A stretch of 64,000 nt of DNA from Roseomonas indoligenes (GCF_017813365.1 NZ_JAGIZA010000003.1:248001-312000); one strand, 5' to 3'; counted from the stretch's first letter, positions 1-10,804 are shown. Notes: generated from the sequence alone by a model not told the origin. Numbers and translations: made by a program.

Positions 1-2
1 GC

Positions 3-1106
3 TTCCTGATGGGCCTCCTGGCGAATTTCCCGATCGCGCTGGCGCCCGGCATGGGGGTCAACTCCTTCTTCGCCTTTGCGGTGGTGGGCGGCATGGGCGT
101 GTCCTGGCAGGTCGCCCTCGGGGCCGTCTTCCTCTCCGGCGTGCTGTTCCTGATCGTCTCGCTCTCCGGCCTTCGGGAATGGCTGATCAACGGGATCCCG
201 CTCTCACTCAAGCTCGGCATCGCCGCGGGAATCGGGCTGCTGCTGGGGCTGATCGGGCTGCAGAATCTCGGGCTGGTGGTGGACCATCCCGCCACGCTGG
301 TCGGCCAGGGCCGGATCGGCTCCGCCCCGGTGCTGATCGGCTCGGCGGGCTTTGTCCTGATCGCCGCGCTCGCCGCGCGCCGCGTGCCCGGCGCCATCGT
401 CATCGGCATCCTCGCGACCGCCCTGGCCGGCATCCCCTTCGGCCTCACCCGCTTTAACGGCATCGTCTCCGCCCCGCCCTCCATCGCGCCCACGCTGCTG
501 CAGATGGACCTCGCGGGCGCTTTCACGCTCGGCGCGGCGAGCATCGTCTTCACCTTCTTCGTGGCGGACCTGCTGAACAACGCGGGAACGCTGATCGCCA
601 CAACGCATCGCGCCGGGCTGATGCGGCCGGACGGCTCCGTGCCGCGCCTCGGCCGCGCGCTGGTCGCGGATAGCGGGGGCGCGATGATCGGGGCCGCCCT
701 CGGCACCTCCCCCACGGTCAGCTACATCGAGAGCGCGGCCGGCATCCAGGCCGGCGGGCGCACGGGGCTGACCGCCGTGACGGTCGGGATTCTCTTCCTC
801 GCAGCCCTGTTCCTGGCGCCCCTGGCCGCCGCCGTTCCCGCCTTCGCGACGGCGCCCGCGCTCGTCTTCGTGTCCTGCCTCATGGCCCAGTCGCTGAGGG
901 ACCTGAACTGGGGCGACATGACGGACTACCTGCCCGCCATCCTCGGGGCGATGGCCATGCCCTTCACCTTCTCCATCGGCGCGGGCATCGGCATCGCCTT
1001 CATCGTCTACGCCCTGCTCAAGCTCATCGCGGGCCGGGCGGCGGAGGTGCATGGCGCGGTCTGGCTGCTCGCCCTCCTGTCCGCGGTGATGTTCGCCCTG
1101 ACCTGA
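3..1106 (+). CDS. NCS2-type (AzgA/GhxP-like) purine/pyrimidine permease, 5' end cut by window edge
   Basis: Inner-membrane nucleobase permease of the AzgA branch of the NCS2 family (hypoxanthine/guanine/uracil/xanthine uptake with protons). The frame is open to the left edge, and the family motif NFPIALAPGMGVNSFFAF appears at the start, so the ATG at 9 is almost certainly internal. About 367 residues remain, carrying roughly ten hydrophobic helices. FTFFVADLLNNAGTLIA and the segment around GTSPTVSYIESAAGI are typical of the family. The gene lies upstream of a Bug binding protein and rutCD on the same strand, which suggests uptake of a pyrimidine or related ring. Substrate is not decidable from sequence. 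Confidence 0.88.
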   Translation, partial: FLMGLLANFPIALAPGMGVNSFFAFAVVGGMGVSWQVALGAVFLSGVLFLIVSLSGLREWLINGIPLSLKLGIAAGIGLLLGLIGLQNLGLVVDHPATLVGQGRIGSAPVLIGSAGFVLIAALAARRVPGAIVIGILATALAGIPFGLTRFNGIVSAPPSIAPTLLQMDLAGAFTLGAASIVFTFFVADLLNNAGTLIATTHRAGLMRPDGSVPRLGRALVADSGGAMIGAALGTSPTVSYIESAAGIQAGGRTGLTAVTVGILFLAALFLAPLAAAVPAFATAPALVFVSCLMAQSLRDLNWGDMTDYLPAILGAMAMPFTFSIGAGIGIAFIVYALLKLIAGRAAEVHGAVWLLALLSAVMFALT

Positions 1107-1158
1107 TCCGCTGGCATGGGGATTGCTGCACCGTAATCCCCGCGCAAGGACGAACCCA

Positions 1159-2118
1159 TTGCCGCAGCCGACCCGGCGCGCCCTCCTCGCCAGCCCCGCC
1201 CTGCTCCTGCCGGCGTCTGCGCGGGCGCAGTCCTTCCCCGACCGTCCGATCCGGATGATCGTCCCCTTCCCACCGGGCGGCGCGGCGGACTTCCTCGGAC
1301 GCGTGGCGGCGGACCCCATGGCGAAAACCCTCGGGCAGCCGATCCAGATCGAGAACCGCACTGGCGCCGGCGGCAATATCGGCACTGCCCTCGCCGCCCA
1401 GGCGGAGCGGGACGGGCACAGCATCCTCCTCAACGGCCTACCCTATGCCGTGAACCGCTTCCTCTATCCCAGCCTTCCCTATGACCCGGACCGTGACTTC
1501 ACGCCGCTCGCGATGCTCGCCGTGGTGCCGAACATCATGGTCGTCTCGAACGACCTTCCCGTGCGGAGCGTGGCGGAGTTCGTCGCGCTGGCGAAGGGCA
1601 AGGCCGCGCACTACGCCTCCATCGGCAACGGCACCTCCCTGCACCTGGCGGGCGCGCAGTTCGCCCTCGCCGCCGGGCTGGACATGACACACGTCCCCTA
1701 TCGCGAGACCGCCGCTGCCAATTCCGACGTCATGTCCGGCCGGGTGGAGGTGATGTTCCAGACCATCTCCGCCGCGGCCGGGCTCGTGAAGGGCGGCCGC
1801 ATGAAGGCGCTCGCGGTCACGAGCGCCGAGCGCGTCCCCGCTTTCCCCGAGGTGCCGACACTGAAGGAGGCGGGCGTGGACCTCGTCTCCGTCGGCTGGT
1901 TCGGCCTCTTCGCTCCGCGCGGCGTGCCCCCCGACCGGGCGGCGAAGCTGGAGGCGGCCACGGTCGCCGCCGTGAACGACCCGGCCGTGAACGCCCGCAT
2001 CCTGGAGACGGGCAGCCTTCCCCGCCCCTTGCCCGGTGCCGAGTTCGGCCGCTTCATCGCGGAGGAATCCGCGCGCATGGGCGCCACCATCCGCGCAACC
2101 GGCATCCGCGCCGACTGA
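1159..2118 (+). CDS. Bug/TctC-family tripartite tricarboxylate transporter substrate-binding protein
   Basis: Periplasmic solute receptor of the Bug (TctC) family. I place the start at TTG 1159 because AAGGA lies 8 bases before it (1146-1150). It gives a short twin-arginine or Sec leader (TRRALLASPALLLPASARAQ) followed by the mature N-terminus SFPDRPIRMIVPFPPGGAAD, typical of the family. An upstream in-frame TTG at 1123 is possible but has no such site. About 319 residues, full length. No TctA/TctB membrane subunits are visible, so it is an orphan receptor, as in many Bug-rich bacteria. It sits between a nucleobase permease and rutCD; any role in pyrimidine uptake is inference. Confidence 0.9.
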   Translation: MPQPTRRALLASPALLLPASARAQSFPDRPIRMIVPFPPGGAADFLGRVAADPMAKTLGQPIQIENRTGAGGNIGTALAAQAERDGHSILLNGLPYAVNRFLYPSLPYDPDRDFTPLAMLAVVPNIMVVSNDLPVRSVAEFVALAKGKAAHYASIGNGTSLHLAGAQFALAAGLDMTHVPYRETAAANSDVMSGRVEVMFQTISAAAGLVKGGRMKALAVTSAERVPAFPEVPTLKEAGVDLVSVGWFGLFAPRGVPPDRAAKLEAATVAAVNDPAVNARILETGSLPRPLPGAEFGRFIAEESARMGATIRATGIRAD

Positions 2119-2151
2119 CACCCCCGATTGCAGCACAGGGAGCCCCGCCGC

Positions 2152-2538
2152 ATGCCCATGACACCCGTGATCCCCGCCGGTTCCGGCAAGCCGATCGCCC
2201 CCTTCTCCCCCGGTGCGATGGCGGACGGCGTTCTCTACGTCTCCGGCACCCTGCCCTTCGACAAGGACAACAACGTCGTCCATGTCGGCGACGCCGCGGC
2301 GCAGACGCGCCACGTGCTGGAGCTGATCAAGTCCGTGGTGGAGGCCGCCGGCGGCACCATGGCGGACGTAACGATGAACCACATCTTCGTCACGGACTGG
2401 GCGAACTACGGTGCCGTCAATGCCGTCTATGCCGAGTACTTCCCGGGCGACAAGCCGGCGCGCTACTGCATCCAGTGCGGGCTGGTGAAGCCGGACGCCC
2501 TCGTCGAGATCGCGACCGTCGCGCACATCGCCAAGTGA
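2152..2538 (+). CDS. rutC: RutC-like RidA-family protein (3-aminoacrylate deaminase)
   Basis: Small trimeric RidA/YjgF/UK114 protein, 128 residues. The start ATG 2152 follows an AGGGAG site. The sequence runs [20 protein letters not shown] and then [20 protein letters not shown], with the RidA arginine near the C-terminus ([13 protein letters not shown]). RutC deaminates 3-aminoacrylate to malonic semialdehyde in uracil breakdown. The assignment to RutC rather than generic RidA rests on the overlap with a clear RutD: the stop TGA (2536-2538) overlaps the GTG start of the next gene, implying translational coupling. The other rut genes are not in view and may lie to the left. Confidence 0.86.
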   Translation: MPMTPVIPAGSGKPIAPFSPGAMADGVLYVSGTLPFDKDNNVVHVGDAAAQTRHVLELIKSVVEAAGGTMADVTMNHIFVTDWANYGAVNAVYAEYFPGDKPARYCIQCGLVKPDALVEIATVAHIAK

Positions 2539-3305
2539 AGTACGAGATCACGGGCAAGCCCGGCGCGGAGGCCGTGGTTCTCTCCGCCGGGCTCGGCGGC
2601 GCGGCCGCCTTCTGGAAGCCGCAGATGGCGGCCCTGGAAGAACATTTCCGCGTTGTGTCCTTCGATCAGCGCGGCACCGGCCGCAACGCGGAAGCGCTGC
2701 CGGAGGGCTACTCCATCGCCCATATGGCCGACGATGTCGTGGATGTGCTGGACGAGGCAGGGATCGAGCGCGCCCATTTCCTGGGCCATGCCCTCGGCGG
2801 CCTCGTCGGCCTGGAGATTGCCCGCCGCCACCCGGCGCGCCTGAACTGCCTCGTGCCGGTCAACGCCTGGGCGAAGGTGGAGCGCCATTCCGAGCGGTGC
2901 TTCGAGATCCGCATCGGCATCCTGAAATCCCAGGGCCCGGCAGCCTACGTCGCCGCCCAGCCACTCTTCCTGCACACCGCCCCGTACATGGCGGAGCACT
3001 ATGAGAAGCTGGATGCCGAGATCGCCCACGGCACGGCGCATTTCCAGGGCGAGGAGAACCTGCTGCGCCGCATTGGCGCCCTTCGCGCCTTCGACTCCCG
3101 CGCCGACCTCGCCGACATCATGGCACCGGCCCTCGTCGTCGCGGCGAAGGACGACCTGCTCGTGCCCTGGACCGCCTCGCAGAAGCTGGCGGAGGGTCTG
3201 CCGAACGCCCGCCTCTGGCTGACCGAGACCGGCGGCCATGCCTCGACCGTTGAGCAGCCGGAGCCCTTCAACCGCGCCGTGGTGGAATTCCTGCTGGAGG
3301 CCTGA
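2535..3305 (+). CDS. rutD: RutD-like alpha/beta hydrolase (pyrimidine utilisation)
   Basis: Alpha/beta-hydrolase-fold protein, 256 residues, of the RutD family (uracil degradation; proposed to speed carbamate or aminoacrylate hydrolysis). The start is GTG 2535, overlapping the rutC stop as GTGA. Landmarks are [11 protein letters not shown] (oxyanion loop), [79 protein letters not shown] and the final GGHAS histidine. The nucleophile elbow reads G-H-A-L-G with no serine, which I recall is also true of E. coli RutD, so it supports the assignment rather than indicating damage. Confidence 0.88.
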   Translation: MKYEITGKPGAEAVVLSAGLGGAAAFWKPQMAALEEHFRVVSFDQRGTGRNAEALPEGYSIAHMADDVVDVLDEAGIERAHFLGHALGGLVGLEIARRHPARLNCLVPVNAWAKVERHSERCFEIRIGILKSQGPAAYVAAQPLFLHTAPYMAEHYEKLDAEIAHGTAHFQGEENLLRRIGALRAFDSRADLADIMAPALVVAAKDDLLVPWTASQKLAEGLPNARLWLTETGGHASTVEQPEPFNRAVVEFLLEA

Positions 3306-3321
3306 CCGCTCCGGGGAGCGG
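3306..3321. terminator. short GC-rich hairpin between convergent genes
   Basis: CCGCTCC pairs with GGAGCGG (3306-3312 and 3315-3321) directly after the rutD stop and just before the convergent Mpo1-like gene's end. There is no U-run. It may act as a weak bidirectional terminator. Confidence 0.3.
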
Positions 3322-3329
3322 CGCTGCCG

Positions 3330-3659
3330 TCAGCGAATGCCGGCCCGCCGCAATTCCTCATCGAGCCGGCCCGTCAGGTACAGCCCGGCCATCCGGAGAT
3401 CCGAGCCAAGGGACCAGAGCGGGTAGGTGAAGGTCGCCGGCCGGTTCCGCTCGATCGTCATGTGGCTGACCCAGGCGAAAAGATATCCGCTCACGACGCC
3501 CGCCAGCATCAGCCACCACCGGCCCGTCAGCAGGCCCACCAGGAACAGCCCCGCCCCCAGCACCGTGCCGAGGACGTGAACCCGCCGCGTCACCGGGTCC
3601 GCGTGCTCCCGGAGGTAGTAGGGCCAGAACTCGGCATAGGTGGCGATGCGTTGGGCCAT
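3330..3659 (-). CDS. Mpo1-like (DUF962, YGL010w-type) small membrane protein
   Basis: 109-residue protein of the DUF962/Mpo1 family. Start ATG at 3659 (MAQRIATYAEFWPYYLREH). Two central hydrophobic helices are visible (GTVLGAGLFLVGLLTG and WWLMLAGVVSGYLFAWVSH). Histidines in LREHADPVTRRVHVLGT and AWVSHMTIERNRPATFTYP match the conserved metal-binding pattern, and yeast Mpo1 is an Fe2+ dioxygenase in 2-hydroxy fatty acid alpha-oxidation. Bacterial members are mostly uncharacterised. The next minus-strand gene is an ABC exporter that ends 33 bases upstream, so the two may be cotranscribed. Confidence 0.85.
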   Translation of the reverse strand: MAQRIATYAEFWPYYLREHADPVTRRVHVLGTVLGAGLFLVGLLTGRWWLMLAGVVSGYLFAWVSHMTIERNRPATFTYPLWSLGSDLRMAGLYLTGRLDEELRRAGIR

Positions 3660-3691
3660 GGGGCGAGCCTGACAGACCGCCCGGCCGGAAA

Positions 3692-5407
3692 TCAACCGGC
3701 GCGCTGGACCGAAGCCAGACGGGAATAGACCCCACCCCGGCCGAGCAATTCCCCGTGCCGCCCCTGCTCGACCACCCGGCCGTGATCCACCACCACGATC
3801 CGGTCCGCGTCCCGGATCGTCGCCAGCCGGTGCGCGATCACCAAGCTCGTCCGGCCTTCGGACAGTTCCCGCAGGGATTCCTGGATCGCCCGCTCCGTCT
3901 CCGTGTCGAGCGCGGAGGTCGCCTCGTCCAGGATCAGGATTGGCGGGTTCTTGAGGAAGATGCGCGCGATCGCCAGCCGCTGCTTCTGCCCGCCGGAGAG
4001 CTTCACCCCCCGTTCCCCGATCACGGTATCCAGCCCTTCTGGCAGGGCCTCGATCACCCCGTCCAGCCGCGCACGCCGCGCCGCCTCCAGGATCTCCGCC
4101 TCGCTCGCGCCGAGGCGGCCATAGGCGATATTCTCCCGGATCGTGCCGCCGAAGAGGAACACGTCCTGCTGCACGATCCCGATCTGCCCGCGCAGGGAGG
4201 CGAGGGTCATGTCGCGGATGTCGATCCCATCCACCGTGATCCGCCCGCCCGCCACCTCGTAGAAGCGCGGCAGCAGGGAGCAGAGGGTGGTCTTCCCCGC
4301 GCCGGACGGACCGACGAAGGCCACCGTCTCCCCGGTGCGGATATGCAGGTCGATCCCGTCCAGCACCGGCCGGCCATCGGCGTAGGCGAAACGCACGCCC
4401 TCGTAGCGGATCTCGCCGGTCAGTCCGGACACGTCCCGCGCGCCCGGCGCGTCCACGATGTCGGGCGCCGTGTCCAGCAGCTCCGTGTAGCGGCGGAAAC
4501 CCGCGATTCCCTTCGGGTAGGTCTCGATGACGGAGTTGATCTTCTCCACCGGCCGGAAGAACACGCCCACCAGCAGCAGGAAGCCGACGAACCCGCCCGC
4601 GGAGAGCTCCCCGCGCATGACGAAAAGGCTGCCGGCGACCATCACCACCAGCTGCGTCAGCCGCATGGACATGTAGGAGAGCGAGCCGCTGGCGGCCATC
4701 AGCCGGTAGGCCTCAAGCTTCGTCGCGCGATAGGCCGCGTTGTCCCGGGCAAAGAGCCGCTTTTCGTGCTCCTCGTTCGCGAAGGCCTGCACCACGCGGA
4801 TCCCGCCCACATTCTCCTCGATACGCGCGTTGAAGTCGCCGACGCGGCCGAACATCGCCCGGAAGTTCCGCGCCATCCGGCCGCCGAACCGCGCCGTCAG
4901 CCAGCCCGTGAGCGGCACGATCGCCGCCGTGATCAGCGCCAGCTGCAGGTTCACCGTGGTCATCAGGGCGAAGGCGCCGAGGAAGGTCATCACCGCGATG
5001 AACAGGTCCTCCGGCCCGTGATGGGCCACCTCCCCGATCTCCTCCAGGTCCTTCGTCAGCCGGCCCACGATGTGCCCGGTCTTGTTGTTGTCGAAATAGG
5101 AGAAGGAGAGCTTCTGCAGGTGCGCGAAGGCGCGCCGCCGCATCTCCGTCTCGATGTTAATGCCGAGCATGTGGCCCCAGTAGGTCACCACCGCCATCAG
5201 CCCGGCATTCAGCAGGTAGACGGCCAGCAGCCCCGCCGCGGCCAGGGCGATCATCACCGAGTCCTGGCCGGGAAGCAGCCGGTCCACAAAGACCTTCACG
5301 GCGATGGGAAAGCCGAGCTCCAGCACGCCCGAGAGCACGGCACAGCCGAAGTCCAGCAGGAACAGCCGCCGGTGGGGGCGGTAGTAGGCGAAGAAGCGCT
5401 TCAGCAT
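3692..5407 (-). CDS. ABC exporter, fused membrane and ATPase domains (MsbA/MDR-like half-transporter)
   Basis: 571-residue half-transporter, expected to work as a homodimer exporting a lipid or hydrophobic compound. Start ATG 5407 (MLKRFFAYYRPHRRLF). Residues about 15-300 form the six-helix ABC transmembrane domain. The ATPase domain has Walker A GPSGAGKTT (about residue 367), Q-loop IGIVQQDVFLFGGTI, signature LSGGQKQR (about 468), Walker B ILILDEATSALD (about 487) and H-loop VIAHRLATIRDAD. Because the ATPase domain is complete the gene looks functional. Substrate is unknown; the neighbouring MFS exporter is divergent, with about 110 bases between them. Confidence 0.92.
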   Translation of the reverse strand: MLKRFFAYYRPHRRLFLLDFGCAVLSGVLELGFPIAVKVFVDRLLPGQDSVMIALAAAGLLAVYLLNAGLMAVVTYWGHMLGINIETEMRRRAFAHLQKLSFSYFDNNKTGHIVGRLTKDLEEIGEVAHHGPEDLFIAVMTFLGAFALMTTVNLQLALITAAIVPLTGWLTARFGGRMARNFRAMFGRVGDFNARIEENVGGIRVVQAFANEEHEKRLFARDNAAYRATKLEAYRLMAASGSLSYMSMRLTQLVVMVAGSLFVMRGELSAGGFVGFLLLVGVFFRPVEKINSVIETYPKGIAGFRRYTELLDTAPDIVDAPGARDVSGLTGEIRYEGVRFAYADGRPVLDGIDLHIRTGETVAFVGPSGAGKTTLCSLLPRFYEVAGGRITVDGIDIRDMTLASLRGQIGIVQQDVFLFGGTIRENIAYGRLGASEAEILEAARRARLDGVIEALPEGLDTVIGERGVKLSGGQKQRLAIARIFLKNPPILILDEATSALDTETERAIQESLRELSEGRTSLVIAHRLATIRDADRIVVVDHGRVVEQGRHGELLGRGGVYSRLASVQRAG

Positions 5408-5515
5408 GGGCAAGGCCCATAGCACCCGGCCCGCCCTGCCGCACCGTACAAGCGCGCAACCCGGCCTTGCCTTACCGATCCATGACGGGCAGGAAACCAC
5501 CCGCCCTTCCATCAG

Positions 5516-7114
5516 GTGCCGATGCCCGCCCCCGCTGCCTTCGTCCCCTTCCGGAACCCCGCCTTCCGGATGCTCTGGATCGCGACCACGATCAGCAACA
5601 TCGGCGGCTGGGTGCAGAACACGGGGGCGGGGTGGCTGATGACCTCCCTCACCACCTCCCCGCTCATGGTCAGCCTGGTGCAGGTAGCCTCCATGCTGCC
5701 GGTTTTCCTCCTCGCCCTGCCGGCGGGGGCGCTGGCGGACATCATGGACCGACGCCGCTTCCTCATCCTCACGCAGATCTGGATCCTCGCGACCGCCCTG
5801 ATCCTCTGCCTCCTCACGGCCACGGGGACGCTGGGTCCCTGGGGCCTGCTGGCGCTGACCTTCTGCATCGGCATGGGCGCGGCGGTGAACTTCCCGACCT
5901 TCGGCGCCACCACGCCGGAACTCGTCCGGCGGGAGGACCTGGTCCAGGCGATCGTCCTCAACGCGATGGGCTTCAACCTCGCCCGCGCCCTCGGGCCGGC
6001 GCTCGGCGGTCTCGTCCTGGGCTGGGCGGGCGCGGAGGTGGCCTTCGCCCTCAACGCCACCTGCTTCCTCTACCTCACCATCGCCCTCCTCCTCTGGCGG
6101 CGCGCGCCGGAGAAGGAGCTGGCCCCGCGGGAAGGCCTGATGGACGCCATCGGCAGCGGGCTGCGCTACGTGGTGGCCAGCCCCGTCATGCGCGGCATCA
6201 TCCTGCGTGCGACTGCCTGCTTTTTCGCCGGCACGGCGGTCTGGGGCCTGATGCCCGTGCTGGTGCGCTACCGCCTCGGCCTGGGGCCTGGGGCCTACGG
6301 CATGATGCTCGGCGCGATGGGCGTGGGGGCCGTCACGGCCGGGTTCTTCCTGCCGGCCCTGCGCCGCCGACTCTCGAATTCCCGGACGGTCGTCGTCTGC
6401 GCCTGCGGCGTAGGCCTCGCGATGATCGCGCTCGGCCTCTCCTCCCACTGGCTGCCCGCAGGGCTCGCCATGCTCTTCTACGGCGCCTCCTGGCTTGGCA
6501 TGACCTCCAGCCTCGGCGCAGCGGCGCAGCTCGCCGCGCGGCCCTGGGTGCGGGCGCGGGCTATCGGCCTGTTCCAGGTCGCCACTTTCGGGGCCATGGC
6601 GCTCGGTTCTGCCTGCGGCGGCATCGGCGCGGCGCTGGTCGGCGTGCCCACCACCCTCATTGCCTCCGGCTGCCTCGGCATCGCCCTCGCCTTCGCCACG
6701 CGCCGCCTCCCCATGGAGGCCGCGCCCCCGCCCCCCGTCGCTCCGCTTCCAGCCGAGCCAGTGCCGGAAGCGCCTGCGCCCGAACTCCTGCCGAGCCTCG
6801 CGACAGACGAGGCGCGGCTCCTGGAATCCGTCCGCTACAACGTCCCTGCCGCCTCACGCGCGGCCTTCCTGGCGGCGATGGCGGAAGTGCGCGGCGTCCG
6901 CCTGCGCGCGGGCGCCATCGTCTGGCGCCTCTACGAGGACGTGGCCCATCCCGAGCGGTACGTGGAGCTCTGGGCCGTCCGATCCTGGACGGACCACCTG
7001 CGGGAACAGTCCCGTCTCTCCGAGCAGGACCACGCAACCCTCGCCGCCGCCGCGGCCTTCCAGGAAGCCGGCTCGGCACCGGAGGCGGAGCGCTTCGTGC
7101 AGCTTCCGGTCTGA
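5516..7114 (+). CDS. MFS_3-family (EntS-like) exporter with C-terminal ABM-like domain
   Basis: 532-residue major facilitator of the EntS/MFS_3 type. The start is GTG 5516 or ATG 5522; there is no clear ribosome site for either. Residues about 10-400 carry twelve hydrophobic helices, beginning FRNPAFRMLWIATTISNIGG, with the loop-2/3 signature ALADIMDRRRFL. A proline/alanine linker (about 402-425) leads to a soluble tail with VRYNVPAASRAAFLAAMAEV, YEDVAHPERYVELW and TDHLREQSRLSEQD. This resembles the dimeric alpha-beta barrel (ABM-like) fold found at the end of many MFS_3 proteins. It probably exports a siderophore or other small molecule; the substrate cannot be named. Confidence 0.88.
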   Translation: MPMPAPAAFVPFRNPAFRMLWIATTISNIGGWVQNTGAGWLMTSLTTSPLMVSLVQVASMLPVFLLALPAGALADIMDRRRFLILTQIWILATALILCLLTATGTLGPWGLLALTFCIGMGAAVNFPTFGATTPELVRREDLVQAIVLNAMGFNLARALGPALGGLVLGWAGAEVAFALNATCFLYLTIALLLWRRAPEKELAPREGLMDAIGSGLRYVVASPVMRGIILRATACFFAGTAVWGLMPVLVRYRLGLGPGAYGMMLGAMGVGAVTAGFFLPALRRRLSNSRTVVVCACGVGLAMIALGLSSHWLPAGLAMLFYGASWLGMTSSLGAAAQLAARPWVRARAIGLFQVATFGAMALGSACGGIGAALVGVPTTLIASGCLGIALAFATRRLPMEAAPPPPVAPLPAEPVPEAPAPELLPSLATDEARLLESVRYNVPAASRAAFLAAMAEVRGVRLRAGAIVWRLYEDVAHPERYVELWAVRSWTDHLREQSRLSEQDHATLAAAAAFQEAGSAPEAERFVQLPV

Positions 7115-7117
7115 CGG

Positions 7118-7139
7118 GGGCCGGGGCGAACCCCGGCCC
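7118..7139. terminator. bidirectional hairpin between convergent MFS exporter and FAH-fold gene
   Basis: Perfect 9-bp stem GGGCCGGGG / CCCCGGCCC with loop CGAA, 4 bases after the MFS stop and 22 bases before the end of the convergent gene. It has no T-run, so it is a probable rather than classical intrinsic terminator. Confidence 0.55.
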
Positions 7140-7161
7140 GCCCTCGTTCCCGCTCGTTCCC

Positions 7162-7971
7162 TCAGGCCCGCGCCGGCGTGATCCGCACGGAGAGGTCCGG
7201 CAGCCCTTCGATCTTGCAGAGGATCACGTCGCCCGGCACCACCGGCCCGACATTCTCCGGCGTGCCGGAGTAGATGATGTCCCCCGCCTTCAGTTCGAAG
7301 GCCTGGGACAGGTTGGCGATCTGCTCCGCCACGCTCCAGATCATCATGGACAGGTCGGCGCTCTGCTTCACCTGACCATTCACCGCGAGCGAGATGGCGC
7401 CCTTGGTGAAGTGCCCCGTGCCGGCCACGGGATGGATCGGCCCGATCGGCGCCGAATTGTCGAATGCCTTCCCGATCTCCCAGGGCTTCTTCTGGTCGCC
7501 CATGCCCCGCTGCAGGTCGCGCCGGGTCATGTCCAGGCCCAGCGCATAGCCATAAACGTGCTCCAGCGCGGCTTCGGCCGGGATGTTCCGCCCCCCGGAC
7601 TTCAGTGCCGCCACCAGCTCCACCTCGTAGTGGTAGTTCTTCGTCAGCGACGGATAGGGATGGTCCGCCACCGTTCCGGGGGTGACGAACTGGATGGCGT
7701 CGGTCGGCTTCTGGAAGAAGAAGGGCGGCTCCCGCGTCGGGTCGCTTCCCATTTCCCGGGCGTGGGCGGCGTAGTTGCGGCCGATGCAGTAGATCCGCCG
7801 CACGGGAAAGGCCGCCTCGCTGCCCACCACCGGGACGGTGATCCGCGGCAGCTCGAACAGGGTGCGCGGGCCGGCCGCGACCTGCGCCTCCGCTCCCGCC
7901 GTCGCCCCCACCAGCCCCGCCGCGCCGAGCGGCAACGCCGCGCCCAGCACAGTCCTGCGATTTGTTGTCAT
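7162..7971 (-). CDS. FAH-family hydrolase/isomerase with a twin-arginine export signal
   Basis: 269-residue fumarylacetoacetate-hydrolase-fold protein. I choose ATG 7971 over ATG 7977: GGAGG lies only 2 bases from the outer ATG but 8 from the inner one. The N-terminus TNRRTVLGAALPLGAAGLVG ending AEAQ (about residue 30) is a Tat leader. The FAH core begins about residue 57 (VRRIYCIGRNYAAHAREMG). Metal ligands are visible as E116-x-E118 in YHYEVELV and D147 in GYALGLDMTRRDLQ, with QKP and SGTPENVGPVVPGD further on. Family members cleave or isomerise acylpyruvates and 2-oxo-diacids and are normally cytosolic, so a Tat signal implies a periplasmic metalloenzyme. Substrate unknown. Confidence 0.88.
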   Translation of the reverse strand: MTTNRRTVLGAALPLGAAGLVGATAGAEAQVAAGPRTLFELPRITVPVVGSEAAFPVRRIYCIGRNYAAHAREMGSDPTREPPFFFQKPTDAIQFVTPGTVADHPYPSLTKNYHYEVELVAALKSGGRNIPAEAALEHVYGYALGLDMTRRDLQRGMGDQKKPWEIGKAFDNSAPIGPIHPVAGTGHFTKGAISLAVNGQVKQSADLSMMIWSVAEQIANLSQAFELKAGDIIYSGTPENVGPVVPGDVILCKIEGLPDLSVRITPARA

Positions 7972-8165
7972 GCCCATCTCCTCCGTCCCACCCCGTGCCG
8001 GGGCGTGGCCCTGAAGATTAGCACGGTGTCATTTGCCGGGCATGCGCTGCGATGAGGGCAGCATCGTCCTAGAAACCTTCCCCCGCGCCGCGCATTCGGG
8101 TTGCCGAGGGCGGCATCCACCCCATCATGGATCCCGTCTATCGGACTCGAGAAAAGGAGCCTCCA

Positions 8166-8684
8166 GTGGCGACCAAGACCGAACCCGGCAAGGTTCCCGG
8201 CAAGATCCCTACCCGTAACGATACCCCCAGCAACGGCAAGGCCGTTTCGATCGGCGTGCTTCAGGCCTGCCTCGTTGACATGGCGGACCTGACGAACTCC
8301 ACCAAGCAGGCGCACTGGAACGTCAAGGGCAGCCACTTCTACGGCCTGCACAAAATGTTCGAGAGCTTCTACGCGATCCTGAACGAGCAGACGGACGAGA
8401 TCGCGGAGCGCGCGGTGCAGCTCGGCGGCATCCCCGACGGCACCACCGAGACGATCGGCGCCACCAAGCGGATCGAGCGCTATGACAACAAGCTGCTGGA
8501 CGGCCTGGAGCATTGCGCGGCCCTTGCCGACCGCTACGCCCAGATGGCGAAGGAGCTCCGCGAGGGGATCGACGCCACTGACGAGGCCGGCGATGCCGAC
8601 ACCTCGGACCTGCTGACCCAGGTCTCTCGTGAGGTCGACAAGATGCTTTGGATGATCGAGGCCCACCTCCAGGGCAAGGACTGA
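8166..8684 (+). CDS. dps: Dps ferritin-like DNA-protection protein
   Basis: Dps family, 172 residues, forming a dodecamer that oxidises and stores iron and shields DNA. Start GTG 8166, set by AAGGAG at 8154-8159 (6-base spacing); the in-frame ATG at 8127 has no such site. The N-terminal tail is lysine-rich (MATKTEPGKVPGKIP), as in Dps proteins that bind DNA. The intersubunit ferroxidase ligands are present in STKQAHWNVKGSHFYGLH and FESFYAILNEQTDEIAERAVQLGG. Monocistronic: a strong intrinsic terminator follows. Regulation (OxyR, stationary phase) cannot be read here. Confidence 0.93.
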   Translation: MATKTEPGKVPGKIPTRNDTPSNGKAVSIGVLQACLVDMADLTNSTKQAHWNVKGSHFYGLHKMFESFYAILNEQTDEIAERAVQLGGIPDGTTETIGATKRIERYDNKLLDGLEHCAALADRYAQMAKELREGIDATDEAGDADTSDLLTQVSREVDKMLWMIEAHLQGKD

Positions 8685-10766
<2,082 letters not shown>

Positions 10767-10804
10767 ACCGGCGCGGCAGAACCCCCTTGCCGAAAGGCCG
10801 TCCA

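Noticed and set aside
204-1433. Long open frames antisense to real genes, e.g. 409 codons across the permease
   Set aside because: High-GC codon shadow: His/Arg/Gly/Ala-rich, no domain, and opposite to a clear transporter.
2830-2850. Treating the RutD elbow GHALGG without serine as a broken hydrolase
   Set aside because: The RutD family itself, including E. coli RutD as I recall it, lacks the serine at this point.
3755-5422. 555-codon plus-strand frame over the ABC exporter
   Set aside because: Composition is Arg/His/Gln-rich shadow; the minus strand carries all ABC motifs.
5408-6448. N-terminal extension of the ABC exporter frame beyond ATG 5407
   Set aside because: Low-complexity His/Glu/Arg sequence that overlaps the MFS gene; the true family start is MLKRFFAYYRPH.
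5467-8055. 862-codon plus-strand frame across the MFS gene
   Set aside because: Wrong frame of the exporter; Arg/Pro/His-rich with no motif.
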